From positions 1,116,001-1,180,000 of the forward strand of contig NZ_CP060711.1 in NCBI RefSeq assembly GCF_014395425.1: 64,000 nt of DNA. Reading direction: 5' to 3'. A model generated the notes under the pieces. The model ran no database searches. It saw nothing but the letters and a program-made list of their open reading frames with translations, and had not been told where the DNA came from. How positions within the stretch are numbered: position 1 is the stretch's first letter; each line of letters opens with the position of its first letter. Positions 55,520 to 63,384 of the stretch are shown here, piece by piece. This DNA comes from Thermomonas brevis. Its GTDB lineage: Bacteria > Pseudomonadota > Gammaproteobacteria > Xanthomonadales > Xanthomonadaceae. A program made the translations under genes and the position numbers.

Positions 55520-55723
55520 TTACTTGGTGAGGATCAGCTTGTCGTTGCGGGTGTGGCGCAGGCGGTAGACCTCGTCGCCGTGGCGGATCAGCACCTCGCA
55601 TCGCCCTTGCAGCAGCTGCCGGCTTTCCAGCTGCGTCGGCTGGCCGTGCAACGGCGCCGCGGGCTTGGCGATGGCGCGCGGGGCAAGGCGGAAGGACGGC
55701 TCGAAGATCGTGGTCGCGGACAT
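55520..55723 (-). CDS. hemP: Hemin uptake protein HemP
   Basis: A 67-residue protein of the HemP/HmuP family. It begins MSATTIFEPSFRLAPRA and has the conserved C-terminal end LIRHGDEVYRLRHTRNDKLI followed by LTK. In other bacteria HemP/HmuP helps activate the adjacent heme-receptor gene. It is the first gene of the heme operon, with a Fur box 34 bp upstream of the start. The frame is open to 55771, but the extension reads through the Fur box and is not used. Confidence 0.93.
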   Translation of the reverse strand: MSATTIFEPSFRLAPRAIAKPAAPLHGQPTQLESRQLLQGRCEVLIRHGDEVYRLRHTRNDKLILTK

Positions 55724-55756
55724 GGTCGGGACTCGAAAGGTGGTGGCGCAATTGAT

Positions 55757-55775
55757 GATAATGATTCTCATTATC
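55757..55775. promoter_or_regulatory. Fur box
   Basis: GATAATGATTCTCATTATC has perfect eight-base inverted arms and matches 17 of 19 bases of the classical Fur consensus. It lies just upstream of hemP (minus strand) and 36 bp from the start of the manganese riboswitch on the plus strand. Confidence 0.93.
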
Positions 55776-55810
55776 TAGTCAAGCGATCGCCGCGTGCTTG
55801 AATACGCGCC

Positions 55811-55940
55811 CTCTTCCTCCGGGGAGTAGCCCGCCGCGGCGCGATGCCGCGGCCCGCGCGTCAACACACTTGGCCGGCAGGCCATGGCGCGCAGCGGCGC
55901 TTCGATTCCGAGGCGGCGCGGGCAAGACCGAAGGCAGACG
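55811..55940 (+). ncRNA. yybP-ykoY manganese riboswitch
   Basis: The leader of the following exporter gene has the conserved landmarks of the yybP-ykoY class in order: GGGGAGTAGCC at 55821, a GC-rich paired region, GTCAACACACTTGGC at about 55860, GGCCATGGCGC, and GGGCAAGACCG at about 55919. These form the two loops that meet to bind Mn2+. The class often controls TMEM165/GDT1-type Mn2+ exporters, turning them on when manganese is high. Ends are approximate; the expression platform should lie in 55940-56012. Confidence 0.87.
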
Positions 55941-56012
55941 ACGCGCACCCGGCCGGGCGACGCGGCGTTTGCCTTCGCGTCCTTCGCGAATGCGCCCGGC
56001 CCGGAGTTCCCC

Positions 56013-56579
56013 ATGTTCGACGCACTGCTCGTTTCCGCCGGCACCGTGGCGCTGGCCGAGATCGGCGACAAGACGCAACTGCTCGCCCTGCTGCTGGCCG
56101 CGCGCTTCCGCCGCCCGTGGCCGATCGTGGCCGGCATCCTGGTCGCCACCCTGCTCAACCACGCGCTGGCCGGCTGGGTCGGCACGCTGGTGGCGCACTG
56201 GCTGACGCCCGACGTGCTGCGCTGGATCGTGGCGATCAGCTTCATCGCCATCGCGCTGTGGACGCTGAAGCCGGACAAGCTCGACGAGGACGAGAAACTG
56301 CCCGCGCACGGCGCCTTCATCGCCACCACCATCGCCTTCTTCATCGCCGAGATCGGCGACAAGACGCAGGTGGCGACGATCCTGCTGGCCGCGAAATATT
56401 CGCCGCTGTGGCAGGTGGTCGCCGGCACCACCGTCGGCATGCTGCTGGCGAACGTGCCGGTGGTCGCGCTGGGCAGCCGCTTCGCGGCGAAGCTGCCGCT
56501 GAAGGCCGCGCGCATCGCCGCCGCCTGCGTGTTCCTGGCGCTGGGGCTGTGGGCGGCGCTGGCCGGAATCGGCGCCTGA
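56013..56579 (+). CDS. TMEM165/GDT1-family manganese exporter
   Basis: A 188-residue inner-membrane protein with six predicted helices and two copies of the family motif: AEIGDKTQLLALLLAARF near residue 14 and AEIGDKTQVATILLAAKYS near residue 111. Bacterial members (MneA/MntX) export Mn2+ and protect against its excess. The start at 56013 (MFDALLVSAG) follows the riboswitch; the frame stays open through the riboswitch to 55884 but would not be translated as such. The gene is followed by a GTG-started GGDEF gene 60 bp downstream. Confidence 0.92.
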   Translation: MFDALLVSAGTVALAEIGDKTQLLALLLAARFRRPWPIVAGILVATLLNHALAGWVGTLVAHWLTPDVLRWIVAISFIAIALWTLKPDKLDEDEKLPAHGAFIATTIAFFIAEIGDKTQVATILLAAKYSPLWQVVAGTTVGMLLANVPVVALGSRFAAKLPLKAARIAAACVFLALGLWAALAGIGA

Positions 56580-56639
56580 CCGCCCGCCATTGAGCCGTTC
56601 CCGGCGTCGGCCTATCCTGCACCTGGAACGGGGGAAGGC

Positions 56640-57773
56640 GTGAACATCATCGGACTCGGACTGCGTGAGTTCTGGCAGCGGCTGCGCGCGCCGCCGGACG
56701 CGCTGATGCTGGAGATCGGCGTCGGCGGCGAACTGCTGGTGGCGAAGCTGCGCGCCGGCCTGTCGCTGGCATTGCTGCTGCTGCCGCTGGTCAACATCGC
56801 GACCGGCGAATACACGCCGTCGGAAGGCATCGCCGGGATGTTCGGGGTGATCCTGGCGGTGGCGGCCTCGCAGGCGCTGCTGGTGCTGGCCCACCAGCAG
56901 CGCCGCTTCCGCTGGCTGCCGTGGCTGACCACCAGCTACGACGTCTCGCTGACCACCTTCGTGCTGGCGCTGCTGGCACCCGGCTCGCTGGCCGCCAGCC
57001 TCAACAGCATGGTGGTGTGGGCGTTCTATCTGATCGCGATCTGCATGACCGCGCTGCGCAACGACGGCCGGCTCACGCTCTACACCGGCGCATTGGCGAT
57101 CCTGCAGTACGCGGCGCTGGCGGCGGTGGTGTTCGCGCTCGCGCGCGCGCCGGAGCAGCTGGCGTCGGCGGACTACGGCACCGCGCGGGTGTCGACCGTG
57201 CTGCAGCGACTGCTGCTGATCGGGGTGATGACCGCGATCACCGCCACCGTGGTCTACCGCATGCAGCGGCTGGTGGAGCTGTCCGGCACCGATGGCCTGA
57301 CCGGGCTGCCCAACCGCACCCTGCTGGTGCACCACTTTCCCGGCGTGCTCGACGGCGCGCGCGAGAACGGCGGTTCGCTGACACTCGGCTTGGTCAACCT
57401 CGACTACTTCCGCCGCATCAACGACGAAGCCGGTCCCGCAATTGGCGACCATGCGCTGCGCCACGCCGTCGGCGTGCTGCGCGAGAGCCTGGAAGGCGGC
57501 GACCTGCTGGTGCGGCTGGGCGGCGAGGAATTCGCACTGCTGATGCCGCTGCCGGCCGGGCGCGCCTGGGAGCGGCTGGAAACGATGCGCCGCGATCTCG
57601 CCACCCGGCCGTTCGTGCCCGGCCAGGACGCCTCGCCGCTGCGGCTCACCTTCAGCGCCGGGTTGGCCAGCTGGCCGCAGGACGGCGCCGACCTGTCGCA
57701 GCTGATGCGGCGCGCCGACCTGCGCCTGTCGCAGGCCAAGCTGGAAGGCCGCAACCGCGTGGTGGCGCGCTGA
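56640..57773 (+). CDS. Membrane GGDEF-domain protein with altered active-site residues
   Basis: A 377-residue protein with about six N-terminal membrane segments (residues 40-205) and a GGDEF domain at residues 215-375. The signature is RLGGEEFALLMPL. The preceding metal-binding motif reads LGLVNLDYFRRINDEAGPAI, where the usual first aspartate of DxDxF is asparagine and the GH pair is GP. The inhibitory RxxD site is EGGD. It may therefore have weak or no diguanylate cyclase activity, or bind nucleotide as a sensor. The start is a GTG preceded by GGGGGAAGGC. No other output domain is present. Confidence 0.88.
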   Translation: MNIIGLGLREFWQRLRAPPDALMLEIGVGGELLVAKLRAGLSLALLLLPLVNIATGEYTPSEGIAGMFGVILAVAASQALLVLAHQQRRFRWLPWLTTSYDVSLTTFVLALLAPGSLAASLNSMVVWAFYLIAICMTALRNDGRLTLYTGALAILQYAALAAVVFALARAPEQLASADYGTARVSTVLQRLLLIGVMTAITATVVYRMQRLVELSGTDGLTGLPNRTLLVHHFPGVLDGARENGGSLTLGLVNLDYFRRINDEAGPAIGDHALRHAVGVLRESLEGGDLLVRLGGEEFALLMPLPAGRAWERLETMRRDLATRPFVPGQDASPLRLTFSAGLASWPQDGADLSQLMRRADLRLSQAKLEGRNRVVAR

Positions 57774-57859
57774 ACCGCGCGGTTCCGCTTGCCCGCGGTG
57801 CCGGCCATGACTAACCTGCGCCGAGCAGGCGCGCCGTGCCGCCTCGCATGGGAGCCTAC

Positions 57860-59137
57860 GTGAGCCTGAAGCTGCGCCTGACCATCATGAACTTCCTCCA
57901 GTTCTTCATCTGGGGGGCGTGGCTGATCACCATCGGCGCCTACTGGTTCCAGCACAAGCAGTGGTCGGGCACCAGCTTCGGCGCGATCTTCTCGACCATG
58001 GGCATCAGCGCGCTGTTCATGCCGGCGCTGATGGGCGTGGTGGCCGACAAGTGGATCAACGCCGAGAAGCTCTACGGCCTGCTGCACCTGGCCGGCGCGG
58101 TCATGCTGTTCTTCGTGCCGACGGTGAACGACCCGCACACCATGTTCTGGGTGATGCTGGCGACGATGATCTGCTACATGCCGACCATCTCGCTGGCGAT
58201 CGCGGTAGCCTACAACGCGATCAAGCGCGACGGCCTGGACGTCGTGCGCGACTATCCGCCGATCCGCGTCTGGGGCACGGTGGGCTTCATCGCCGCGCTG
58301 TGGACGACCAGCCTGCTGAAGCTGGAGACCTCGCCCGGCCAGTTCTACATCGCCTCCATCGCCTCGCTGGCGCTGGGCCTGTACGCCTTCACCCTGCCGC
58401 CCTGCCCGCCGACCCTGGGCAAGGCGCAGGCGCGCTCGCTGGTGGACGTGCTGGGGCTGTCCTCGTTCCGCCTGTTCCGCGACCGCAACATGGCGGTGTT
58501 CTTCGTGTTCGCGATGCTGCTGGGCGCGGCGCTGCAGCTCACCAACGCCTACGGCGACACCTTCCTGCACGACTTCGCCGGCGTCGACGCCTACAAGGAC
58601 ACGCTGGCGGTGAAGTACCCCGCCATCATCATGTCGATCTCGCAGATCAGCGAAACGCTGTTCATCCTGACCATCCCGTTCTTCCTGAAGCGCTTCGGGA
58701 TCAAGACGGTGATGACCATCAGCATGCTGGCCTGGTTCCTGCGCTTCGGCCTGTTCGCCTACGGCAACCCCGGCTCCGGCCTGTGGATGATCGTGCTGTC
58801 CTGCATCGTGTACGGCATGGCGTTCGACTTCTTCAACATCTCCGGCTCGCTGTTCGTCGAACAGCAGGCCGACCCGCGCATCCGCGCCAGCGCGCAGGGC
58901 CTGTTCATGCTGATGACCAACGGCATCGGCGCGGTGCTGGGCAGCGCGATCAGCGGCTGGATGATCGACCGCTGGTTCACCGACGCCGCCGGCGCCAAGG
59001 ACTGGCACGGCATCTGGACCACCTTCGCGCTGTACTCGCTGGCGATGGCGGTGGCCTTCGTGCCGCTGTTCCGCCACCGCCACGACCCGCACAAGGCCGT
59101 GCCCGCGCACGGCGCCGCCGACGTGGGCAATCCCTGA
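57860..59137 (+). CDS. Nucleoside:H+ symporter, NupG-like
   Basis: A 425-residue inner-membrane permease with twelve segments. It is close to E. coli NupG/XapB in the stretches FLQFFIWGAWLITIGAYWFQ, MGVVADKWINAEKLYGLLHL, SISQISETLFILTIPFFL and YGMAFDFFNISGSLFVE, so it likely imports nucleosides with protons. I choose the GTG at 57860 because it aligns with the NupG N-terminus (SLKLRLTIMNFLQ) and GGGAG lies seven bases upstream. ATG at 57848 or GTG at 57836 would add a few residues. A sugar-kinase gene follows after two bases, suggesting a nucleoside-use operon. Confidence 0.9.
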   Translation: MSLKLRLTIMNFLQFFIWGAWLITIGAYWFQHKQWSGTSFGAIFSTMGISALFMPALMGVVADKWINAEKLYGLLHLAGAVMLFFVPTVNDPHTMFWVMLATMICYMPTISLAIAVAYNAIKRDGLDVVRDYPPIRVWGTVGFIAALWTTSLLKLETSPGQFYIASIASLALGLYAFTLPPCPPTLGKAQARSLVDVLGLSSFRLFRDRNMAVFFVFAMLLGAALQLTNAYGDTFLHDFAGVDAYKDTLAVKYPAIIMSISQISETLFILTIPFFLKRFGIKTVMTISMLAWFLRFGLFAYGNPGSGLWMIVLSCIVYGMAFDFFNISGSLFVEQQADPRIRASAQGLFMLMTNGIGAVLGSAISGWMIDRWFTDAAGAKDWHGIWTTFALYSLAMAVAFVPLFRHRHDPHKAVPAHGAADVGNP

Positions 59138-59139
59138 GC

Positions 59140-60087
59140 ATGCCGCGCGTCTTCGTCGCCGGCTCGTTCAACGTCGACCACGTCTGGCGGGTAGCCACGC
59201 TGCCGTCGCCGGGCGCGACCCTGAGCGGCAGCTACGCCACCGGCCCCGGCGGCAAGGGCTTCAACCAGGCCGTGGCCGCGCGCCGCGCCGGCGCGGACAC
59301 GCGCTTCGTCTGCGCGCTGGGCCTTGATGCCGGCGCGCAGCTGGCGCGCGCGCTGTGCGATGCCGACGGCATCGACCTGCACGCCGCCACCGCCGACGCG
59401 CCCACCGGCACCGCCGGCATCTACGTCGATGCGCAGGGCCGCAACTGCATCGTGATCGGGCCCGGCGCGAACGCCGCGCTCGACGCCGAGTTCGTCGCGC
59501 ATGCGCTGGCCGGCGTCGCCGCCGGCGACGTGGTGCTGGCGCAGCTGGAATCGCCACTGGACGCTGTGGCGCGCGCGCTGGACGCCGGCCGCGCGGCCGG
59601 CGCGACCGTGCTGCTCAACCCCGCGCCCGCCAACGTCGCCATCGACGAGACCATGCTGGTCCGCGCCGACGTGCTGACCCCGAACGAAACCGAATTCGCC
59701 GCGTTGCTGCTGCGCCACGTCGGCGAGCGCATCGACGCCGATGCGGTGGGCAATCTCGACCAGCAGCGCCTGCACGCGCTCTGCCGCGAACTGCTTCCGC
59801 ACGGCAGCGTGGTCGTCACCCTCGGCGCCAGCGGCTGCTTCGTCTCGCATGCCGACGCCGAGCCGAGAGGCGACACCGCCACTTTCTACCGCGTCGCGGC
59901 CGAGCCCGCGCAGGCCATCGACACCACCGGCGCCGGCGACGCCTTCAACGGCGCTCTTGCCGCCTCGCTCGCGCAGCGTCCGGAGCGCGCCTTCATCGAG
60001 CACGTCCGCTTCGCCGGCCGCTTCGCCGCACGCTCGACCGAACAAGCCGGCGCGGCGCTGGCGATGCCGCATCTGGTGGTCGAATAG
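59140..60087 (+). CDS. PfkB-family sugar/nucleoside kinase (ribokinase-like)
   Basis: A 315-residue kinase of the ribokinase family. The N-terminal substrate motif GPGGKGFNQAVAARRAG (about residue 40) and the C-terminal ATP/anion-hole motif AIDTTGAGDAFNGALAASLA (about residue 262) with the catalytic aspartate are intact. The former is ribokinase-like (GGKGxNQA). Because it is two bases downstream of the NupG-like permease, it may phosphorylate ribose or a nucleoside brought in by it. Ribokinase is likely but not certain. A hairpin and the tRNA-repeat array follow. Confidence 0.9.
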   Translation: MPRVFVAGSFNVDHVWRVATLPSPGATLSGSYATGPGGKGFNQAVAARRAGADTRFVCALGLDAGAQLARALCDADGIDLHAATADAPTGTAGIYVDAQGRNCIVIGPGANAALDAEFVAHALAGVAAGDVVLAQLESPLDAVARALDAGRAAGATVLLNPAPANVAIDETMLVRADVLTPNETEFAALLLRHVGERIDADAVGNLDQQRLHALCRELLPHGSVVVTLGASGCFVSHADAEPRGDTATFYRVAAEPAQAIDTTGAGDAFNGALAASLAQRPERAFIEHVRFAGRFAARSTEQAGAALAMPHLVVE

Positions 60088-60094
60088 CCACGAT

Positions 60095-60120
60095 CCGGCC
60101 GCTTCGGAAGAGGCGGCCGG
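60095..60120 (+). terminator. Hairpin after the kinase gene
   Basis: CCGGCCGC / GCGGCCGG forms a perfect eight-base-pair stem eight bases after the kinase stop codon. There is no T-run, so it may be a weak terminator or an RNA stabiliser for the plus-strand operon and a barrier for minus-strand transcripts from the tRNA. Confidence 0.5.
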
Positions 60121-60147
60121 CGTTGTCGATCGGCATCAACGAATCGC

Positions 60148-60478
60148 GTCCGATTCGGAGACCGGTTGCTTCGCGAAAATGGTGTTTGGCTGGCAATCGA
60201 ACCCAGTTCCAGCGGGTTGAGTCCGATTCGGAGACCGACTGCTTCGCAAGAAATAGCGTGTGGGCTGGGAATCGAACCCAGGGCCAGCGGGTTGAGTCCG
60301 ATTCGGAAACCGACTGCTTCGCAAGAAATAGCGTGTGGGCTGGGAATCGAACCCAGGGCCAGCGGGTTGAGCCCGATTCGGAGACCGGCTGCTTCGCAAG
60401 AAATGGTGGGTTGGCTGGGAATCGAACCCAGGACCAGCGGGTTGAGTCCGATTCGGAAACCGACTGCTTCGCAAGAAA
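60148..60478 (-). repeat. Tandem 75-bp tRNA-Lys-derived repeats (four copies plus part of a fifth)
   Basis: Directly behind the CCA of tRNA-Lys, four units follow at 60404-60478, 60329-60403, 60254-60328 and about 60179-60253, plus half a unit to 60148. The T-loop string TCGAACCCA (plus strand) begins at 60197, 60272, 60347, 60422 and, in the real tRNA, 60497: an exact 75-base period. The first unit repeats the last 36 bases of the tRNA including CCA exactly. Its 5' half reads TTTCTTGCGAAGCAGTCGGT and retains AGTCGGT and ATCGGACT from the D and anticodon arms, with two bases lost from the anticodon loop and no acceptor pairing. Units two and three end CTA instead of CCA. Confidence 0.93.
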
Positions 60479-60554
60479 TGGTGGGTTGGCTGGGAATCGA
60501 ACCCAGGACCAGCGGATTAAAAGTCCGATGCTCTACCGACTGAGCTACCAACCC
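60479..60554 (-). tRNA. tRNA-Lys (anticodon UUU)
   Basis: A complete 76-base tRNA with encoded CCA. The acceptor GGGTTGG / CCAACCC has seven perfect pairs; the D arm is GCTC AGTCGGTA GAGC; the anticodon loop is CTTTTAA (anticodon TTT); the T arm is CTGGG TTCGATT CCCAG. The anticodon stem (TCGGA / TCCGC) has one mismatch at the outermost pair (T27-C43). Transcription is leftward into the tandem tRNA-derived repeats. Confidence 0.97.
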
Positions 60555-60592
60555 GTTGCTGAAACACCCGGCATTGCGCCGGGGCGCGCATT

Positions 60593-61300
60593 CTAACCGA
60601 TGCGGGCGTCGACGTAGCGCGTCGGATCGGCCACGCCGGCTTCGGCGAAGCCCTGCGCTCGCAAACGACAAGCGTCGCAACGGCCGCAGGCGCGGCCGTC
60701 GGCGTCGGCCTGGTAGCAGCTCACGGTCTGGGCGAAGTCCACGCCCAGGCGCATGCCCTCGCGGGCGATGTCGGCCTTGGACATCCGCATCAGTGGTGCG
60801 TGCGCGCGGAAGCGGCTGCCTTCCACGCCGGCCTTGGTGGCGAGGTTCGCCAACGCCTCGAAGCCGGCGATGAACTCAGGGCGGCAGTCGGGATAGCCCG
60901 AGTAGTCCACCGCGTTGACGCCGCAGAACAGGTCGGTGCTGCCCAGCACCTCGGCCCAGCCCAGCGCCACCGACAGCATGATGGTGTTGCGCGCCGGCAC
61001 GTAGGTGGACGGGATGCCTTCGCCGATGACGTGGCCGTCGGTGTCGGTCGGCACGTCAATGTCGTCGGTCAGCGCCGAACCGCCGATGCTGCGCAAGTCG
61101 ACGTGCACGGTCTTGTGCGCGACCGCGCCCAGCGCCGTCGCCACCCGCGCGGCCGCGTCCAGCTCGGAGGTGTGGCGCTGGCCGTAGCGCACGCTCAGCG
61201 CATGCGCGGCGAAGCCCTGCTCGCGCGCGATGGCGAGCACGACGGCGGAATCCATGCCGCCCGACACGAGGACGACGGCGGGTTTGCGTGTATCGGTCAT
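60593..61300 (-). CDS. queC: 7-cyano-7-deazaguanine synthase
   Basis: Makes preQ0 from carboxy-deazaguanine with ATP and ammonia in queuosine biosynthesis. The 235-residue protein has the PP-loop [15 protein letters not shown] at the N-terminus, the motif [20 protein letters not shown] and the zinc-binding cysteines in [20 protein letters not shown] near the C-terminus. The start at 61300 overlaps queE by four bases (ATGA), showing coupled translation. Length and motifs are standard. Confidence 0.97.
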   Translation of the reverse strand: MTDTRKPAVVLVSGGMDSAVVLAIAREQGFAAHALSVRYGQRHTSELDAAARVATALGAVAHKTVHVDLRSIGGSALTDDIDVPTDTDGHVIGEGIPSTYVPARNTIMLSVALGWAEVLGSTDLFCGVNAVDYSGYPDCRPEFIAGFEALANLATKAGVEGSRFRAHAPLMRMSKADIAREGMRLGVDFAQTVSCYQADADGRACGRCDACRLRAQGFAEAGVADPTRYVDARIG

Positions 61301-61983
61301 CGTCCCGGCTCCTCGCCCCACAGGATCTTGTGCAATTGCATCTGGAAGCGCACCGGCAGTTTTTCTTCGATGATCCAGTCCGCCAGCGCGCGCGCCTCCA
61401 CCTGGCCGGCGCTGGGCGAGAACAGCACGTCGCAGACCTCGTGCAGGCGATGCTGCGCCAGTATTTGCTTGGCCCAGTCGAAGTCCTCGCGCGAGCAGAT
61501 CACGAACTTGACCTGGTCGTGCGCGGTCAGCAGCGGCAGGTTGCTCCAGAGGTTGCGCGCTTCCTCGCCGGAGCCGGGCGTCTTGACGTCCAGCACGCGC
61601 GAGACGCGCGGGTCGACGCCGGCGATGTCGAGCGCGCCGGAGGTTTCCAGCGACACCGCGTAGCCGGCGTCGCACAGCTTTTCCAGCAATTGCAGGCAAC
61701 GCTTCTGCGCCAGCGGCTCGCCGCCGGTCACGCAGACGTGGCGCGCGCCATGGCGGGCGACTTCGGTGAGGATCGCGTCGATCTCCCACCACTGCCCGCC
61801 GTAGAAGGAATAGGTGGTGTCGCAATAGGTGCAGCGCAGCGGGCAGCCTGTCAGGCGCACGAACACGGTGGGCCAGCCCGCGTCGCGGGCTTCGCCCTGC
61901 AGCGAGAAGAAGATTTCGGTGAGCTTGAGGCGCTCGGTCTGGCGGGCCGCCGATGCGGCGGCCGCATCGGCGACGTCGTTCAT
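61297..61983 (-). CDS. queE: 7-carboxy-7-deazaguanine synthase
   Basis: A radical SAM enzyme that converts carboxy-tetrahydropterin to carboxy-deazaguanine. The 228-residue protein contains the iron-sulfur motif [10 protein letters not shown] (CxxxCxxC) at about residue 51, preceded by [20 protein letters not shown], and the SAM-binding [15 protein letters not shown]. It precedes queC with a four-base overlap and lies nine bases downstream of cpoB, the usual xanthomonad arrangement of the Tol-Pal and queuosine genes. Confidence 0.97.
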   Translation of the reverse strand: MNDVADAAAASAARQTERLKLTEIFFSLQGEARDAGWPTVFVRLTGCPLRCTYCDTTYSFYGGQWWEIDAILTEVARHGARHVCVTGGEPLAQKRCLQLLEKLCDAGYAVSLETSGALDIAGVDPRVSRVLDVKTPGSGEEARNLWSNLPLLTAHDQVKFVICSREDFDWAKQILAQHRLHEVCDVLFSPSAGQVEARALADWIIEEKLPVRFQMQLHKILWGEEPGR

Positions 61984-61992
61984 GCGGGCATT

Positions 61993-62769
61993 TTACCGGG
62001 TGGCCGCCATCTGCATCGAGCGCAGCCGGTCGTCGGCGATGCGGGCGACGTCGGTGCCCGGATAACGCTGGACCACCTGCCGCAGCGTCTCCGCGGCGGC
62101 ATCGGTCTGGCGCTGGCCGTACTGGGCCAGGCCCAGCTTGAGCAGCGCGCCCGGGGCCTTGTCGTTGCCCGGATAGCGGTCCAGCAGGGCGCGGAACTGC
62201 TCGCCGGCGAGCGCGTAGTTCTGGGTGACGTAGTAGCTCTCGCCCAGCCAATACAGCGCGTTGGGCGCGAGCTGGCCGCCGGGGAAGGCGGCGAGGAAGT
62301 CGCGCAGACGGCGCGCGGATTCCGCGTAGTCGCCGCTCTTGAGCGCCTCGAAGGCGTAGCCGTAGGCGCCCTGCTCGTCCTTGCCCGCCATCGCCGAGGA
62401 CGGCGCGGACGACGACGGGGCTGCGGGCAGCGTCACGTCCGGCGTGGCCGGCGCGACGGCCTGCGCAGGCGCCGCGGTGCCGCCGCCTTCCAGCCGGTCC
62501 AGCCGGCCGCTCAGATCCAGATACTGCGCGCGCTGGCTCTGCTTCGCCTGCTCGAGCTGCTGCTGCAGCTGTTCGAGCTGGCCGCGCAGCTCCTGCACTT
62601 CCGCGCGCAGCTGGCCGATCTGGTTGACCAGCTCGGTGCCGTTCTGGTCGCCGACGGGCCGCGCTTCGAGCGCGGCCACGCGGTCGGCCAGGCTGGCGCG
62701 CTGGGCCATGGCCAGCGGCGATGCCATCAGCATCGCCGCCGCCAGCAGGGAGATGCGCAGGCGCATCAC
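61993..62769 (-). CDS. cpoB: Cell division coordinator CpoB (YbgF)
   Basis: A 258-residue periplasmic protein that couples Tol-Pal function with peptidoglycan synthesis. Signal peptide [20 protein letters not shown] coiled coil for trimerisation at residues 30-85 ([20 protein letters not shown]) and three TPR repeats at residues 125-255 ([40 protein letters not shown]) follow. The start overlaps the pal stop codon by four bases. Confidence 0.95.
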   Translation of the reverse strand: MMRLRISLLAAAMLMASPLAMAQRASLADRVAALEARPVGDQNGTELVNQIGQLRAEVQELRGQLEQLQQQLEQAKQSQRAQYLDLSGRLDRLEGGGTAAPAQAVAPATPDVTLPAAPSSSAPSSAMAGKDEQGAYGYAFEALKSGDYAESARRLRDFLAAFPGGQLAPNALYWLGESYYVTQNYALAGEQFRALLDRYPGNDKAPGALLKLGLAQYGQRQTDAAAETLRQVVQRYPGTDVARIADDRLRSMQMAATR

Positions 62770-63302
62770 TTGTCGGTGTAGACCAGTTCGACGCGGCGGT
62801 TCTTGGACCAGCAGTCTTCGCCGGACTCGTTGCAGACCGGGCGCTCCTCGCCGTAGCTGATCACGGTCAGCTGGCTGGCGCCGCCGCCGTTGGCCTGCAG
62901 CGCGGACGACACGGCGTTGCCGCGGCGCTCGCCCAAGCCCATGTTGTATTCGCGGCTGCCGCGCTCGTCGGCGTTGCCTTCCAGGCGCAGGCGCGCGCTC
63001 GGGCGGTCGCGCAGGTACTTGGCGTGGCAGGACATCGCGGCCTGGAACTCCGGCTTCAGCGCGTCCTGGTCGAGATCGAAGTACACCACGCGCTGGCGCA
63101 GGCAGGCGTCGCTGTCGAGATCGGCGGGGGTGTAGGCGCCCGGCGTGGTGCTGGTGACCGGCGCGGTGGTGGCGCCGCTGTTGTCGACCGGGGTTTCGGC
63201 CGGCGGGGTTTCCTTCACCTTCTTGGAGCAGCCCACCGCCACGGCGGAGGCCAGCACGGCGATGGTCAGGAATTGGGCGGCGCGTGGGAGCGAGACGGTC
63301 AT
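62766..63302 (-). CDS. pal: Peptidoglycan-associated lipoprotein Pal
   Basis: An outer-membrane lipoprotein that binds peptidoglycan and TolB. The lipobox is in [14 protein letters not shown] (cysteine at about residue 25). The OmpA-like domain spans residues 70-178 with the peptidoglycan-binding motif [21 protein letters not shown] start at the second of two consecutive ATGs (63302), which has AGGA seven bases upstream; 63305 is equally possible. It lies between tolB (upstream) and cpoB. Confidence 0.95.
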   Translation of the reverse strand: MTVSLPRAAQFLTIAVLASAVAVGCSKKVKETPPAETPVDNSGATTAPVTSTTPGAYTPADLDSDACLRQRVVYFDLDQDALKPEFQAAMSCHAKYLRDRPSARLRLEGNADERGSREYNMGLGERRGNAVSSALQANGGGASQLTVISYGEERPVCNESGEDCWSKNRRVELVYTDK

Positions 63303-63384
63303 CATGGAATCCTCGTCGAAGGGTCGATACAGCGGGAAGTTCGCGCCGGTCAGTCTAGCCGGTTCCGGCGTGAGCGAATTGTGA

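Noticed and set aside
60136..60543. Open frames of 112-125 residues with repeated GIEPRTSGL or PAGPGFDSQP words, on both strands
   Set aside because: They are translations of the 75-bp tRNA-derived repeats. Because 75 is divisible by three, every frame repeats every 25 codons and stays open. GIEPRTSGL-type proteins are a known artefact of reading tRNA T-arms.
60148..60554. CRISPR array
   Set aside because: The units are contiguous tRNA-derived sequence with nearly identical content throughout. There are no unique spacers and no cas genes.
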